DNA of 64,000 nucleotides from Planctomycetota bacterium (GCA_018242585.1 JAFEBQ010000020.1:37513-101512); one strand, 5' to 3'; positions 9,242-19,351 are shown, numbered from the stretch's first letter. Notes: generated from the letters alone by a model not told the origin. Translations and numbers: made by a program.

Positions 9242-9756
9242 GGAAATCGATTCCCGGACGTTTGCATGCGCGCCAGACGCATGACAAGTGTAGTGCGCCA
9301 ACTCCAATGGCCGTGATGCGATTACGAGAGCTTCAACAAACCACAACCGGCTTGCGCCGTTCTGTCGCGGCCCTGGGAAGGTTATCGTGTGATGACCAAT
9401 CCCCTCTCCAGGGTAAGTATTGCCCGTGTTCCAATCAGCGGCAAGGCAACCCATTGCAATCGTAACGCTGACCGTGGGCACTCAACTGGTGGAAGTTCGT
9501 GGCGCGTCAGTGGTTCTTGCTTCGACGTGCCTTCGCGTGTTTTTTCAATTTTTTTTGTTCGCCTTCAAATGTTAATTTTTCACGACAGTTTGTCGCACTT
9601 CTGCGACGTTTCTCCGTTCGCGCACTGAATGTTGGAACGCCAATCTGATTGCATTTCGCGGGCGGTCCATTGATAATTATGAGGCTGCCTGTGATCCCAC
9701 CTAAGTCACTGCCCGCCTTTGCATTGAGCATCCCTTCTCCTGGGAGCGTTGAATCC
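9242..9756. other. Intergenic region, divergent promoters probable
   Basis: About 515 bases with no convincing gene between a minus-strand small protein and the large plus-strand secreted gene. The stretch 9535-9600 is unusually AT-rich for this genome, with runs of T. A small perfect hairpin GTCGCA-CTTC-TGCGAC lies at 9592-9607. The promoter of the downstream cluster is probably here, but no clear -35/-10 pair can be assigned. Confidence 0.4.
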
Positions 9757-12267
9757 ATGGATCGGTTCTGTTTGATGTCTCGCCTGTCGCGATCGAACGT
9801 CGCTTGGTTGCTGGTGGGAGTCGCGATTCTTCCGTCGCTGGTTCGCGCGGCCGATGCCGCCAACACTCCGAGTGACTCAGCGGCCAAGCCGGCAATGGTC
9901 GCGCTGAGCTTGGAGACCGGCTGGCCCAAAGGGCCAACTCGGCTCAATGGCCGAGACGCGCGCCAGCAATTGCTGGCCACCGCCACCGACGCCGCCGGAC
10001 AGAAACACGACGTGACGGCCACGGTTAAGTTCATCACCTCGGCGCCTGCTGTTGTCGCCATCGATGCCACCGGTTTGGCCACTCCCACGGCCCAGGGAGC
10101 CGTGACGGTGACCACCACGTTGGGCAACCTTTCAGCCAAAACCGAGTTGGTGGTCGAAAACTTCGCCGCCGACTCGGCGATCAGCTTTCCGAATCAGATC
10201 GTCCCCATGTTCACCAAGCTCGGTTGCAACGGGGGCGGCTGCCACGGCAAGAGCGGCGGGCAAAACGGCTTTCGCTTGTCGCTGTTGGGTTTCGAACCCG
10301 CCGAGGACTTTGAGCACTTGGTCAAAGAAGGGCGCGGCCGCCGGCTGTTCCCCGCCGCGGCCGATCGGAGCTTGCTGCTGTTGAAGGCAGTGAACGCCGC
10401 GCCCCACGGCGGCGGTCAGCGGATGGACCTGGACTCGCCCGAATATCGCTTGATGCGCCGCTGGATCGCGCAAGGTGCCGCGTTTGGCCCCGCCAATCCT
10501 CCCACGGTCACGCGAATCTCCGTCTTTCCCGAACAGCTTTCCCTGCCACGGCGCAGTCGCCAGCAACTTGTCGCGCTGGCCCATTACAGCGACGGCTCGA
10601 TCGAAGACGTAACCCGGCTGGTCAAGTACGAGTCAAATGACAACGACCTGGCCGAAGCATCGGCCACCGGATTGGTGCAGATCGGCAAGCTGGCCGGCAA
10701 CGCCTCGGTAATGGCTCGCTACCAGGGGGCCGTGGCCGTGTTCCGCGCCACCGTGCCGTTGGGCGTGAAGGTCGACAAACTGCCGCCGACTAAGAATGTG
10801 GTCGACGAGTTGGTGTTTAAGCAGTTAAAGACCCTGGGCATGCCCCCGTCGCCCGTCTGTGACGACGGCACGTTCATCCGCCGAGCCACGGTCGACATCG
10901 CCGGCCGCTTGCCCTCGGTGCAAGAAACCGAGCAGTTCATTGCCAGCAAAGACGCGAACAAACGCGATCAACTGGTCGATCGGTTGTTAGCCAGCAGCGA
11001 CTACGCGGACTATTTCGCCAACAAATGGAACGCCATCCTCCGCAATCGCCGTCGGCAGCCCGGCTATATCCGCGGCACCTATGGCTTCCATGAATGGATC
11101 CGCGACGCGCTGGCCGACAACGTGCCGTACGATCAATTCGTGCGCGGCGTGCTGGCCGCGTCGGGCGAAATGGGGGCCAACCCGCCGGTCGCCTGGTTCC
11201 GCGAAGTCAACGAAGTCGAGCAACAGATCGAAGACAGCGCCCAGTTGTTCTTGGGCCTGCGCATTCAGTGCGCCCGCTGCCACCATCACCCGTTCGAGAA
11301 ATGGAGCCAGCGCGATTACTACAGCTACGGCGCGTTCTTCTCGCGCGTGGGCAAGAAGCCAGGCGTGGAACTCGACGATCAGATTATTTTCCATCGTCGC
11401 GGCGCGCCGTCGATGGCCAATCCCAAGACCGGCGAGCAACTGAAGCCGACCGGCCTTGGCGCCAAGCCGCTGGAACTGCCCAACGAGCGCGACCCGCGCC
11501 AGGCGCTGGTCGACTGGATGGCCGACCCCAGCAACGAGTTCTTCGCGCCGGCGCTGGTGAACCGCTACTGGAAGCACTTCCTGGGGCGCGGCCTCGTCGA
11601 GCCGGAAGATGACATGCGAGTCACCAATCCGCCGTCCAACCCCGAGTTGATGGCTGCGCTGAGCCGCGGTTTTGTCGACAGCGGCTTCAATCTGAAGCAA
11701 TTGATCCGCACGATTTGCACGTCGACGACGTACCAGTTGAGCGCCGAGCCCAACCAGTATAACGCCGACGACAAGCAGAACTTTTCTCGCTATTATCCGA
11801 AGCGCCTGGCGGCCGAAGTGTTGCTCGACGCGCTCGACACCACGGCCGCGGCGACGACCGGGTTCAATGGCCTGCCCGCCGGGACGCGCGCGGTGCAGTT
11901 GCCCGACTCGGGCGTGAACTCGTACTTCCTCACGGTGTTCGGCCGGCCCGAAATGACCAGCGCCTGCGAGTGCGAACGGACTGGCGACGCCAACCTGGCC
12001 CAGAGCTTGCACCTGCTAAACTCGGCCGACGTGCAGGGCAAGCTGACCGCCGGCTCGGGTCGCGCGGCCCTGCTGGCCAAGGACACCGGTCGCCCCGTGC
12101 CGCAGAAGGTCAACGAAATCTACATGACCGTTTACTCGCGTGCTCCGTCGCAACAAGAGTTGGACGTGGCCGCCGCCTACCTGGGCAAGCACTCGAACCA
12201 GCAGCAAGCCTACGAGGATATCCTCTGGGCGTTGGTGAACACCAAAGAGTTCTTGTTCAACCACTGA
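9757..12267 (+). CDS. Secreted Big2-DUF1549-DUF1553 protein
   Basis: An 836-residue exported protein of a family expanded in Planctomycetota. A hydrophobic signal segment (NVAWLLVGVAILPSLVRA) is followed by a bacterial Ig-like (Big2) domain at about 40-130. A cytochrome-like motif CNGGGCHG follows near residue 150, then DUF1549 from VDELVFKQL onward, containing a CARCHHHPF haem-type motif, and DUF1553 near the C-terminus (DPRQALVDWM, NRYWKHFLGRG). Start ATG 9757 is chosen for its TGGGAG ribosome site; the frame is open upstream from 9649. No DUF1501 partner is adjacent. Biochemical function is unknown for this family; polysaccharide-related roles are often suspected. Confidence 0.88.
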   Translation: MDRFCLMSRLSRSNVAWLLVGVAILPSLVRAADAANTPSDSAAKPAMVALSLETGWPKGPTRLNGRDARQQLLATATDAAGQKHDVTATVKFITSAPAVVAIDATGLATPTAQGAVTVTTTLGNLSAKTELVVENFAADSAISFPNQIVPMFTKLGCNGGGCHGKSGGQNGFRLSLLGFEPAEDFEHLVKEGRGRRLFPAAADRSLLLLKAVNAAPHGGGQRMDLDSPEYRLMRRWIAQGAAFGPANPPTVTRISVFPEQLSLPRRSRQQLVALAHYSDGSIEDVTRLVKYESNDNDLAEASATGLVQIGKLAGNASVMARYQGAVAVFRATVPLGVKVDKLPPTKNVVDELVFKQLKTLGMPPSPVCDDGTFIRRATVDIAGRLPSVQETEQFIASKDANKRDQLVDRLLASSDYADYFANKWNAILRNRRRQPGYIRGTYGFHEWIRDALADNVPYDQFVRGVLAASGEMGANPPVAWFREVNEVEQQIEDSAQLFLGLRIQCARCHHHPFEKWSQRDYYSYGAFFSRVGKKPGVELDDQIIFHRRGAPSMANPKTGEQLKPTGLGAKPLELPNERDPRQALVDWMADPSNEFFAPALVNRYWKHFLGRGLVEPEDDMRVTNPPSNPELMAALSRGFVDSGFNLKQLIRTICTSTTYQLSAEPNQYNADDKQNFSRYYPKRLAAEVLLDALDTTAAATTGFNGLPAGTRAVQLPDSGVNSYFLTVFGRPEMTSACECERTGDANLAQSLHLLNSADVQGKLTAGSGRAALLAKDTGRPVPQKVNEIYMTVYSRAPSQQELDVAAAYLGKHSNQQQAYEDILWALVNTKEFLFNH

Positions 12268-12340
12268 TCCCGCCCTCGATCGCTTGCGCGACGCGGTTTG
12301 CCGTCGTCGCGCCGGCGCTTCACGCACCCCACTTTGAGCT

Positions 12341-15247
12341 ATGACTCCACAGCCCAGCTACGTTCGTCGGCATGCGCACCCGTCGCGCTGGTCATGGCTC
12401 GCGGTGTTGGCCATGCTGACCACCACGACAACTGCGCAATCGCAGCAAGCCACGCTGCCGCAATCGAAGCTCTATGCGGTAACACCGGTCGGCGCGCGAC
12501 AAGGGGCCGAGGTCGAACTGCGCACGACGGCGGGCGAAAACCTGGAACGCGTCGATCGGCTGTTGTTCTCGCACGCCGACATCAAAGCCACGCAAATCAT
12601 GGACCCGCCGGCAGTCGAGGGCCTCGCGCCGCGTCCCACCGGTCGCTTCCGCGTCGCCGTCGGCGCCAAGGTGCCGCCGGGCGTGTACGAGGTCCGCACG
12701 GTCGGCCCCTTGGGGGCGAGCAATCCTCGCGCGTTCGTTGTCGACGGCTTGCTCGAGATTGCCGAGTCGGGCGAGCATCGCACCCTGACCACGGCCCTAA
12801 ACATTGCCGTCAACACCACGGTCAACGCCACGGCCGAGGCGGCGGCGATTGATTTCTTCAGCTTCGATCTCGACGCCGGTGCGCGTGCGATCGTCGAAGT
12901 TTCGGGCGCACAAATCGACTCGAAAATCGACGCCAGCGTCGCCGTGTTCGACCCCAGCGGACTCGAAATCGCCCACAATCCTCGCGCCACCGGACGCAGC
13001 GACGCCGTGGTCGACTTTGAAGCGCCGGCCAAAGGACGCTACACCGTCGGCGTACATGACCTGACCTATCGGGGCGGGCCCGAGTTTTTCTACCGGCTCA
13101 CGGCTCGTACCGGACCAGTGGTCGTCCAGGTCTGGCCGCCGGTGGGCAAAAGTGGCGCTACCAGCGAAGTGGCACTGGTGGGTCGGAACCTGCCTGGGTC
13201 GAAGCCCGACGAGGCCTGGCGATTGGCGCGTCGACCGCTTGATCGCACGACGACCCAAGTGGCGTTCCCGACGCTGAATGAAACGATTTCGGCCAATGTC
13301 GCCCCGCTGCTCGGCGCGAACCAGGCGACCATCGACGTGTTTCCGTTTCACGCCGCCGCCCCACTAACGACATTGAATCATCCACTTCTTGGCGCCAGCA
13401 ACGCGCCGGTGATCGTCGAAAGCGAGCCGAACTCGACGAGCGTCCAGGCCCAGACCGTCACCGCGCCGTGCGAAGTCGTCGGCCGCTTCGACGCCCGCGG
13501 GACAGGGGACTGGTACCAGTTCACCGCCAAGAAAGGGCAAGCCCTGACGGTCGCCGTCTTTTCACAGCGACTGGGGCAGTCGACCGATCCGCAACTGGTC
13601 GTGCAACGCGTGACCAAAGACGCCAAGGGGGTCGAACAGGTTTCCGACCTGGCCGAGGTTGACGACGACGCCGGCGTGGGGACCAACGAGTTCACCACCG
13701 GGTCGAGCGATTGCGAATACCGCTTCACCGCGCCCGATGACGGGACGTACCGTGTGCTGGTGCGCGACCTGGTCGAAGGACTGGTCGACGTGCCGCGCAT
13801 TTACCAGTTGCAGATTCGCGAAGCGAAGCCTGATTTTCGCCTGGTCGCCGTCTCCACTCGCTTGCCTGCGGCCCAAGCTGGCAACAAGGTGCCCAATCAG
13901 TTGGGCAATCCGTCCGAGCCGCTGGGCCTGGTGCTGCGACGCGGCGGGTCGGCGCGGCTTGACGTCCTGGTGCTGCGGGCCGACGGCTTCGACAAGCCGC
14001 TCGTCCTGTCGTTCACCGGCTTGCCCAAAGGGGTTCGCGCGCCCAGCGTGACCGTCGGTCCCAGCCAGTCGATCGCACCCGTCGTCCTGTTGGCCGACGA
14101 CTCGGCGGAAGTCGCGACGGCGAACATCCAAGTGATCGGTACGGCGGCGAACGACGCCAAGTTCATTCACACGGCCCGCTATGGCACCGTCACGTGGCCC
14201 AACGAGCCGATCCGCAACAAGATCGGCGCCCGGCGTAATTCGACCGCGCGGCTGACCAGCGATCTGCCCTTGTCGGTGATCGAAGAAACATCTCCATTCA
14301 CCGTGCAATGGGGGGATGTGTCGGCCGCCGCTCGGCAAGCGCGCGGCATGAAGGTCGAACTGCCGATCAAGGTCACCCGCCGCGAAGGCTACAAAGAAGC
14401 GATCACCGTCGCGGGCATCGGGCCAACGGCTTCGTTCAAGTCACAACCGGCGACGATCGCGGCCGGGGCGACCGATGGCAAGCTGTCGATCGAGCTATTG
14501 CCGACCGCGCCGACCGAGGAGTTGGCGATTTATCTCGTCGGCCAGGCCAAGTACCAATACAAGCGCGACCTGGGAGCGGCGCAGCTCGAAACCGCGCGCA
14601 AGCAGGCGGACAAGCTCGTGACCGACGCCAGCGACGCGGCCAAAAAAGGGGAACAAGCCAAGCAGGCCGCCACGCAAGCAGCGGCGAAAGCCAAGGCCGA
14701 AGCTGACAAAGCGCCGGCCGAGAAAGCGGCTGAGCTGAAGGCCAAAGCGGCCGATCTGGAAAAGGCTCGCGCCGCCGCCGAGAAAGCGGCCATTGATGCC
14801 GCGGCCCACGCCAAGCGCGCGACCGAGGCGCGCGATGCACTGGCCAAGCAAGTGGCCGATGCCACGAAGGCCAGCGCGCCGAAAGAAGTCAGCGCGATCA
14901 TGCCCTCGAGCCCGTTGGTCCTGCAGGTTCGTCCCACGCCGGTCGAGTTGTCGCTGGCCGCGGCGACGGTGACCGTCAAGCGCGGCGAGAGCGTCGAGGC
15001 GACACTGATTGTCACGCGGCTGTCGAACTTTGGCGACAAGCTGCCGGTCGAGGTCGTCTTGCCCGCCGATCATAAAGGGCTGACCGTGACGGCCCCGGCC
15101 CTGGAAAAAGCCCCGAAAGCCAATGTGAAGATTGCCGCCGCGGCCGACGCCAAGCCGGGGGAATTCCGCGTGATCTTGCGTGCGAAGCCCAAGTGGAGCA
15201 ATCAAACTGTGAATGTCGACGCGGCGCTGACCGTGCGCGTCGAATAG
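12341..15247 (+). CDS. Secreted PPC-domain protein with coiled-coil insert
   Basis: A 968-residue exported protein with a signal segment at about 18-33 (SWLAVLAMLTTTTTA). Two prepeptidase C-terminal-like beta-sandwich regions are visible: about 150-255 (FFSFDLDAGARAIVEV to GRYTVGVHDL) and 355-490 (ESEPNSTSVQAQ, GDWYQFTAKKGQ, DGTYRVLVRDL). An alanine/lysine-rich coiled-coil stretch occupies about 737-846, and a last beta domain ends the protein. No catalytic motif was seen, so it is probably a binding or structural surface protein. It starts 73 bases after the DUF1549 gene and stops 46 bases before the WD40 gene, consistent with one operon. Confidence 0.82.
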   Translation: MTPQPSYVRRHAHPSRWSWLAVLAMLTTTTTAQSQQATLPQSKLYAVTPVGARQGAEVELRTTAGENLERVDRLLFSHADIKATQIMDPPAVEGLAPRPTGRFRVAVGAKVPPGVYEVRTVGPLGASNPRAFVVDGLLEIAESGEHRTLTTALNIAVNTTVNATAEAAAIDFFSFDLDAGARAIVEVSGAQIDSKIDASVAVFDPSGLEIAHNPRATGRSDAVVDFEAPAKGRYTVGVHDLTYRGGPEFFYRLTARTGPVVVQVWPPVGKSGATSEVALVGRNLPGSKPDEAWRLARRPLDRTTTQVAFPTLNETISANVAPLLGANQATIDVFPFHAAAPLTTLNHPLLGASNAPVIVESEPNSTSVQAQTVTAPCEVVGRFDARGTGDWYQFTAKKGQALTVAVFSQRLGQSTDPQLVVQRVTKDAKGVEQVSDLAEVDDDAGVGTNEFTTGSSDCEYRFTAPDDGTYRVLVRDLVEGLVDVPRIYQLQIREAKPDFRLVAVSTRLPAAQAGNKVPNQLGNPSEPLGLVLRRGGSARLDVLVLRADGFDKPLVLSFTGLPKGVRAPSVTVGPSQSIAPVVLLADDSAEVATANIQVIGTAANDAKFIHTARYGTVTWPNEPIRNKIGARRNSTARLTSDLPLSVIEETSPFTVQWGDVSAAARQARGMKVELPIKVTRREGYKEAITVAGIGPTASFKSQPATIAAGATDGKLSIELLPTAPTEELAIYLVGQAKYQYKRDLGAAQLETARKQADKLVTDASDAAKKGEQAKQAATQAAAKAKAEADKAPAEKAAELKAKAADLEKARAAAEKAAIDAAAHAKRATEARDALAKQVADATKASAPKEVSAIMPSSPLVLQVRPTPVELSLAAATVTVKRGESVEATLIVTRLSNFGDKLPVEVVLPADHKGLTVTAPALEKAPKANVKIAAAADAKPGEFRVILRAKPKWSNQTVNVDAALTVRVE

Positions 15248-15293
15248 TCCGCCTGTCCGTGCATCCCGCCATTTTCATCCCGCCGAGAAACTG

Positions 15294-18200
15294 ATGATGT
15301 CCGCTCGCTTTGTCCTATCGGGCCTGATTCGCGCGTTGGTCCTGTCGGTCACCGCGCTGGCTTTGACAAGCCAACTGGCGCACGCCGCTGACGAGCCCAA
15401 GCTGCTGCCGGTGGCCGCCGTCAAGCACGACGGGCCGGTGGACTTCGAGCGCGAAGTGCTGCCCATTCTGAAGCGGAACTGTCTGGCTTGTCACAACGCC
15501 ACGACGGCTGAGAACTCGCTGTCGCTCGAGACGCCGCAAGCGATTTTGAAGGGTGGCGACGGCGGGCCGTCGGCCGTGGCCGGCAAGGGGGACGCCAGCT
15601 TGTTGTTGGTTCGCGCCCGTGGCGGCGGCGACGGGATCATGCCACCGGCCGAGAACAAAGCCGGCGCCAAAGCGCTCACGCCCGAGGAGCTGGGTCTGCT
15701 CAAGCTCTGGATCGACGGGGGCGCCAAGGGGACCGTGTCGAGCGCCGGTGAGAAGATTCAATGGCAGCCACTGCCGGCGAGTGTCAATCCGATTTACGCG
15801 CTGGCCCTTTCGCCCGATGGCGAGTTCGTGGCCTGTAACCGCGCGAACCAGGTGTTCGTCTATCAACTCGCGACCGGTCGTGAAGTCGGCCGACTCACCG
15901 ATCCGGACCTGGTCAAATCAGGCATCTACAAGCAACCGGGGGTCGCTGATTTGGACCTGGTCCAGTCGCTGGCTTTCAGCCCCGATGGCACGCTGCTGGC
16001 GACGGGTGGCTTTCAGAACGTGAAGCTCTGGAAGCGGCCGGCCAACGTGCGCGACGCCACGGTCACCGCCAGCGCCAACCTCCGCGCGCTCGCCACTACG
16101 GCCGACGGCGCACGCTGGGCCGCGGGGACCGTCGACGGGACGGCACTGGTCTACGAGCGCGGGGCCGCCGCTCCCAAGGCCACGCTCAAGGGTCACGCCG
16201 GCCCGATCACGGCGCTGCAATTCTCGGCCGACGGCGCGACGCTGGTCACCGGTTCGGCCGACAAAACCCTCCGCAGATGGAACATCGCCGAAGGCAAAGA
16301 GACCTGGAAGCTCGAAGCCGACGCGCCGGTCGTGGCCGTCGCCCTGTTGCCCACCGGCGAGGTTGCCTCCGCCGGCGGGTCGAACGAAGTGCAAATCTGG
16401 AACCCCACCGCGCCGGCCGACAAGCAAAAGGTCGCGCAGCTCAAGGGGCACAACGCGCCGGTCACGGCGCTCGCTGTCTCGGGCGCGCATGCCGGCAAAC
16501 TTTGGTCGGGGAACGAAAAAGGGCAGGTGATCTTCTGGGACGTCAAGCCGGCCAAGTCGCTCCGGCAGGTGGAACACGGCCAGGCGATCGTCGCCATCGC
16601 CGTGCGCGGCGACGGCCAGCGCTGGGCCAGCGTTTCGGCCCAATCGGCCAAGCTCTGGAACGCGGCCGATGGCAAGATGTTGTTCGAGGTTCGCGGCGAT
16701 CCGCGGCGGCTGGTCGACGTGGCCCAGCGCGAGCGTGCGCTGAACGTGGCCCGCAATCTGGTGACCACCGAGAAGAACGGCCTGGCCGAAGCCGAAAAGG
16801 GCCTGACCGCCGAGAACGAAGCGATCAAGAAGGTTGCCGAGAATGTGAAGAAGGCCGAGAAGGAACTGGCCGACAAAACCGCCGCCGCCAAGAAAACGGC
16901 CGACGATTTGAAGGCTGCCGAAGCCGCCGCCGCCGAAGCCGACAAGGCCCAGAAGGCCGCCGAGGCGGAACTGGCCAAGGTGAACGAGCAGATCAAGCAA
17001 GGGGAGGCCAAGGTTCCCGCCGCCAAGAAGAAGTCGGACGATGCCGCGGCGACCGCTAAGAAAGAGGCCGAGAACAAGGAACTGGCTGAAGCGGCCACCA
17101 AGGCCAAAGCCGAATTGACCGACGCTGAAGCGGCCTTGAAGAAGTCGAAAGAAGCGAAGACCGCGGCGGACAAGACGCTGGCCACCGCTCAACAGAAAGC
17201 CAAGTCCGCGCCCGACGTAGTAAAGAAAGCCACTGAGGCGACGAAGAAAGCCACCGACGCCAAGACCGCCGCCGAGACCAGCAAGCGGGCGGCCGATCGG
17301 GCCGTGACCTTGGCGCAAGAAGGCAAAAAGCAAGCCGAGAGAGAAGTCGAAGCGGCCAAGAAGGCGATCGCCGTGGCTGAGGAACTGGTCAAAAAGCGCG
17401 ACGGCGAACTGGCGGCCGCCAAGAAGGCCGCGACCGAGGCGGAAAAGCCGTTGAAGGCCGCCGCGTTTTCACCCGACTCGACCGAGTTGGCCCTGGTTGA
17501 CGCCAACGGGCTGATTACCACTTGGAGCGCCGAGACCGGCGTGCCGCTCGAGACCTACACCGGCCACAAAGCGGCCGGCGTGGCACTGGCGTACACCGGT
17601 GCGCGGCAATTGGTCTCGGCTGCCGACGGGCCGGCCGCGATTGTCTGGAATACGTTGCCCCAATGGTCGTTCGTCCGGACGATTGGCGCGGGTCAATTGG
17701 CCGATCGGGTGACGGCACTCGATTTCGCGCCGGACGGCAAGCTGCTGGCGACCGGCAGCGGCGTCCCTTCGCGCGGCGGGGAGTTGAAGCTTTGGAATCC
17801 GGCCGATGGCAAGCTGGTCCGCACACTGAACGACGCGCACAGCGACACGGTGCTGAGCATTCGCTTCTCGCCGGACGGCTCGCGCATTGCCAGCGGCGCG
17901 GCCGACAAGTTCCTGAAGGTGCATAACGTGGCCGACGGCAAACACGTTCGCAGCTACGAAGGGCACACCCATCACGTGCTGGGAGTCAGTTGGTCGCCGG
18001 ACAGCAAGCTCTTGGCCAGCAGCGGCGCCGACAGCGTGATCAAGCTGTGGGACGTGGCCAGCGGCGAACAGAAGCGGACGATCGCCGGCTTTACCAAGGA
18101 AGTGACCGGCGTGACGTTCCTGCCCGACGGGAACCAGGTGCTGGCTTGCTCGGGGGACGCCTCGGTCAAGATCAAGCGCGTGAACGACGGCGGTGACGTG

Positions 18201-18374
18201 CGGGCTTTCGCCGGCGCGAGCGATTTCATGTACGCGGTGCTGGCGACCGGCGACGGCAAGACAATCATCGCCGGCGGCCAGGACAGCACGATCCGCGTCT
18301 GGAACGCCGACAACGGCCAGTCGATTCGCACCCTCGCTCCGCCCGCCCCGGCCCAAGCCCAGGCAAGCAAGTAG
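15294..18374 (+). CDS. Cytochrome c / WD40 protein split by coiled coil
   Basis: A 1026-residue exported protein. A signal segment (LSVTALALTSQLAHA) is followed by a planctomycete-type cytochrome c domain with the haem motif CLACH at 63-67 and a distal GIMPP segment. WD40 repeats run from about 160 to 480. Then comes an alanine/lysine/glutamate-rich coiled coil of about 240 residues (roughly 483-722), and a second block of WD40 repeats from 722 to the C-terminus. The coiled coil therefore separates two beta-propeller portions. It is the last gene of the three-gene secreted cluster. An electron-transfer plus scaffold role is inferred only. Confidence 0.85.
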   Translation: MMSARFVLSGLIRALVLSVTALALTSQLAHAADEPKLLPVAAVKHDGPVDFEREVLPILKRNCLACHNATTAENSLSLETPQAILKGGDGGPSAVAGKGDASLLLVRARGGGDGIMPPAENKAGAKALTPEELGLLKLWIDGGAKGTVSSAGEKIQWQPLPASVNPIYALALSPDGEFVACNRANQVFVYQLATGREVGRLTDPDLVKSGIYKQPGVADLDLVQSLAFSPDGTLLATGGFQNVKLWKRPANVRDATVTASANLRALATTADGARWAAGTVDGTALVYERGAAAPKATLKGHAGPITALQFSADGATLVTGSADKTLRRWNIAEGKETWKLEADAPVVAVALLPTGEVASAGGSNEVQIWNPTAPADKQKVAQLKGHNAPVTALAVSGAHAGKLWSGNEKGQVIFWDVKPAKSLRQVEHGQAIVAIAVRGDGQRWASVSAQSAKLWNAADGKMLFEVRGDPRRLVDVAQRERALNVARNLVTTEKNGLAEAEKGLTAENEAIKKVAENVKKAEKELADKTAAAKKTADDLKAAEAAAAEADKAQKAAEAELAKVNEQIKQGEAKVPAAKKKSDDAAATAKKEAENKELAEAATKAKAELTDAEAALKKSKEAKTAADKTLATAQQKAKSAPDVVKKATEATKKATDAKTAAETSKRAADRAVTLAQEGKKQAEREVEAAKKAIAVAEELVKKRDGELAAAKKAATEAEKPLKAAAFSPDSTELALVDANGLITTWSAETGVPLETYTGHKAAGVALAYTGARQLVSAADGPAAIVWNTLPQWSFVRTIGAGQLADRVTALDFAPDGKLLATGSGVPSRGGELKLWNPADGKLVRTLNDAHSDTVLSIRFSPDGSRIASGAADKFLKVHNVADGKHVRSYEGHTHHVLGVSWSPDSKLLASSGADSVIKLWDVASGEQKRTIAGFTKEVTGVTFLPDGNQVLACSGDASVKIKRVNDGGDVRAFAGASDFMYAVLATGDGKTIIAGGQDSTIRVWNADNGQSIRTLAPPAPAQAQASK

Positions 18375-18415
18375 GGCCAGATCGCCGACGCAGGTATCGA
18401 CTCACCATGCGCATC

Positions 18416-18497
18416 GGGTGCCATGCTCAAGGCTTTAAGCCTTGAGCATATCGGTACACGCTTCGCATGCTCAAGCCTGCTGACTTGAGCTTCACCC
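18416..18497. repeat. Palindrome-ended intergenic element, family C copy 1
   Basis: An 82-base element starting GGGTGCCATGCTCAAGG and ending TTGAGCTTCACCC. The first half is a hairpin (ATGCTCAAGG with CCTTGAGCAT). The middle GTACACGCTTCGC is identical to the copy at 33314. It lies between two convergent genes. Confidence 0.8.
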
Positions 18498-18527
18498 GAT
18501 ATTGTTTTTCAATGGGCGGCCAGCTAC

Positions 18528-18929
18528 TCACCACTCGCCGGCGGTCTTGGTCGGCCCGTAGGCGCCGAATTCGATCGTGTGGCCGTCGGGATCCTGGCAG
18601 AAGACCTGTTTCACGTTGCTCGACGGTTGGATGTTGATTCGCAAGGTAAGTCCGGCCGCGCGCAACTGGGCCTCGGTCGCTTCGATGTCGGGCACTTCAA
18701 AGGCGAAATGGTTGTGACGCGAGCGGATCACCTCGGGCGCGACCCAATCTTTGTTCTCGATCAGGTGAATCTGCAGGCCGTAATTGAATAGCCAGGCGCC
18801 GCCGAAGTCGAACTTCACGCGCGGTATCTCGGCGAAGCCCAGCAGATCGCGATAGAACGCGATCGCCTTGGGCAAATCACGCGTGACGAGCGCCACGTGA
18901 TGAATCGCTTTGATCTTGAGTGGCGGCAT
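18528..18929 (-). CDS. Glyoxalase/VOC-family protein
   Basis: A 133-residue single-domain vicinal-oxygen-chelate protein with two beta-alpha-beta-beta-beta halves. Candidate metal ligands are the histidine of IHHVALVTRD near residue 10, the histidine of NHFAFEV near residue 75 and the glutamate of HTIEFG near the C-terminus. It could be a lyase, dioxygenase or resistance-type protein; the sequence does not decide. Start ATG 18929. It is convergent with the WD40 gene, with a repeat between them. Confidence 0.8.
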   Translation of the reverse strand: MPPLKIKAIHHVALVTRDLPKAIAFYRDLLGFAEIPRVKFDFGGAWLFNYGLQIHLIENKDWVAPEVIRSRHNHFAFEVPDIEATEAQLRAAGLTLRINIQPSSNVKQVFCQDPDGHTIEFGAYGPTKTAGEW

Positions 18930-19351
18930 GAGGGTTCTGCTTTCTCGATTGCAGTAACAAAGGGCCAGAGCCAGGGGCCTAGAGCGCTTCTCAAAGCACT
19001 GTAGCGAGCGTGTCTACCAAGCCGGTGGCTTTGCCACCGATATGGGGCGGCAGAGCCGCCGGCTTGGGTAAGCAAGCGATACATGCTTCTGAGAACTGTT
19101 CTAAGCCCACGGTCAAAACGCCAATCGAACTCGACCAAATCATGAAGCTACGCGCCAACACGCCAGCAGCTAGCGGCAGGTTTATGACAAATTGTGCCGA
19201 TTATGCTGATTTTATCGTCTGCGGAAAGATTCACGCCGATAAACCAGACAGCGAATCGGCGTTGTCGCGGGCCAGCGGCCCCCAAAGGCGGCGCCCGTCG
19301 CGACTACCGAACACATCTTTCCCCTCGTCTTCGATCAAGGGAAGCGACACG
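18930..19351. other. Intergenic region with a hairpin repeat
   Basis: About 420 bases between divergent genes. It contains the palindromic element at 19016-19069 and otherwise no supportable coding sequence; a frame open through this stretch into the lipoprotein gene has no protein-like character before 19352. Confidence 0.4.
19016..19069. repeat. Double-hairpin palindromic element
   Basis: A 54-base element. ACCAAGCCGGTGGC with GCCACCG forms one hairpin, GGCGGC with GCCGCC a second, and the outer ends ACCAAGCCGG and CCGGCTTGGGT pair with each other. It has the same architecture as the other intergenic elements in this window but a different sequence. Confidence 0.65.

Noticed and set aside
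9507-10139. 210-codon minus-strand open frame
   Set aside because: It overlaps the signal peptide and Ig-like domain of the DUF1549 gene in antisense and has no recognisable motif.
15918-17333. 471-codon open frame on the minus strand
   Set aside because: It mirrors the coiled-coil and WD40 gene; its Gly/Leu/Arg-rich repeats are only the reverse of Ala/Lys codons.
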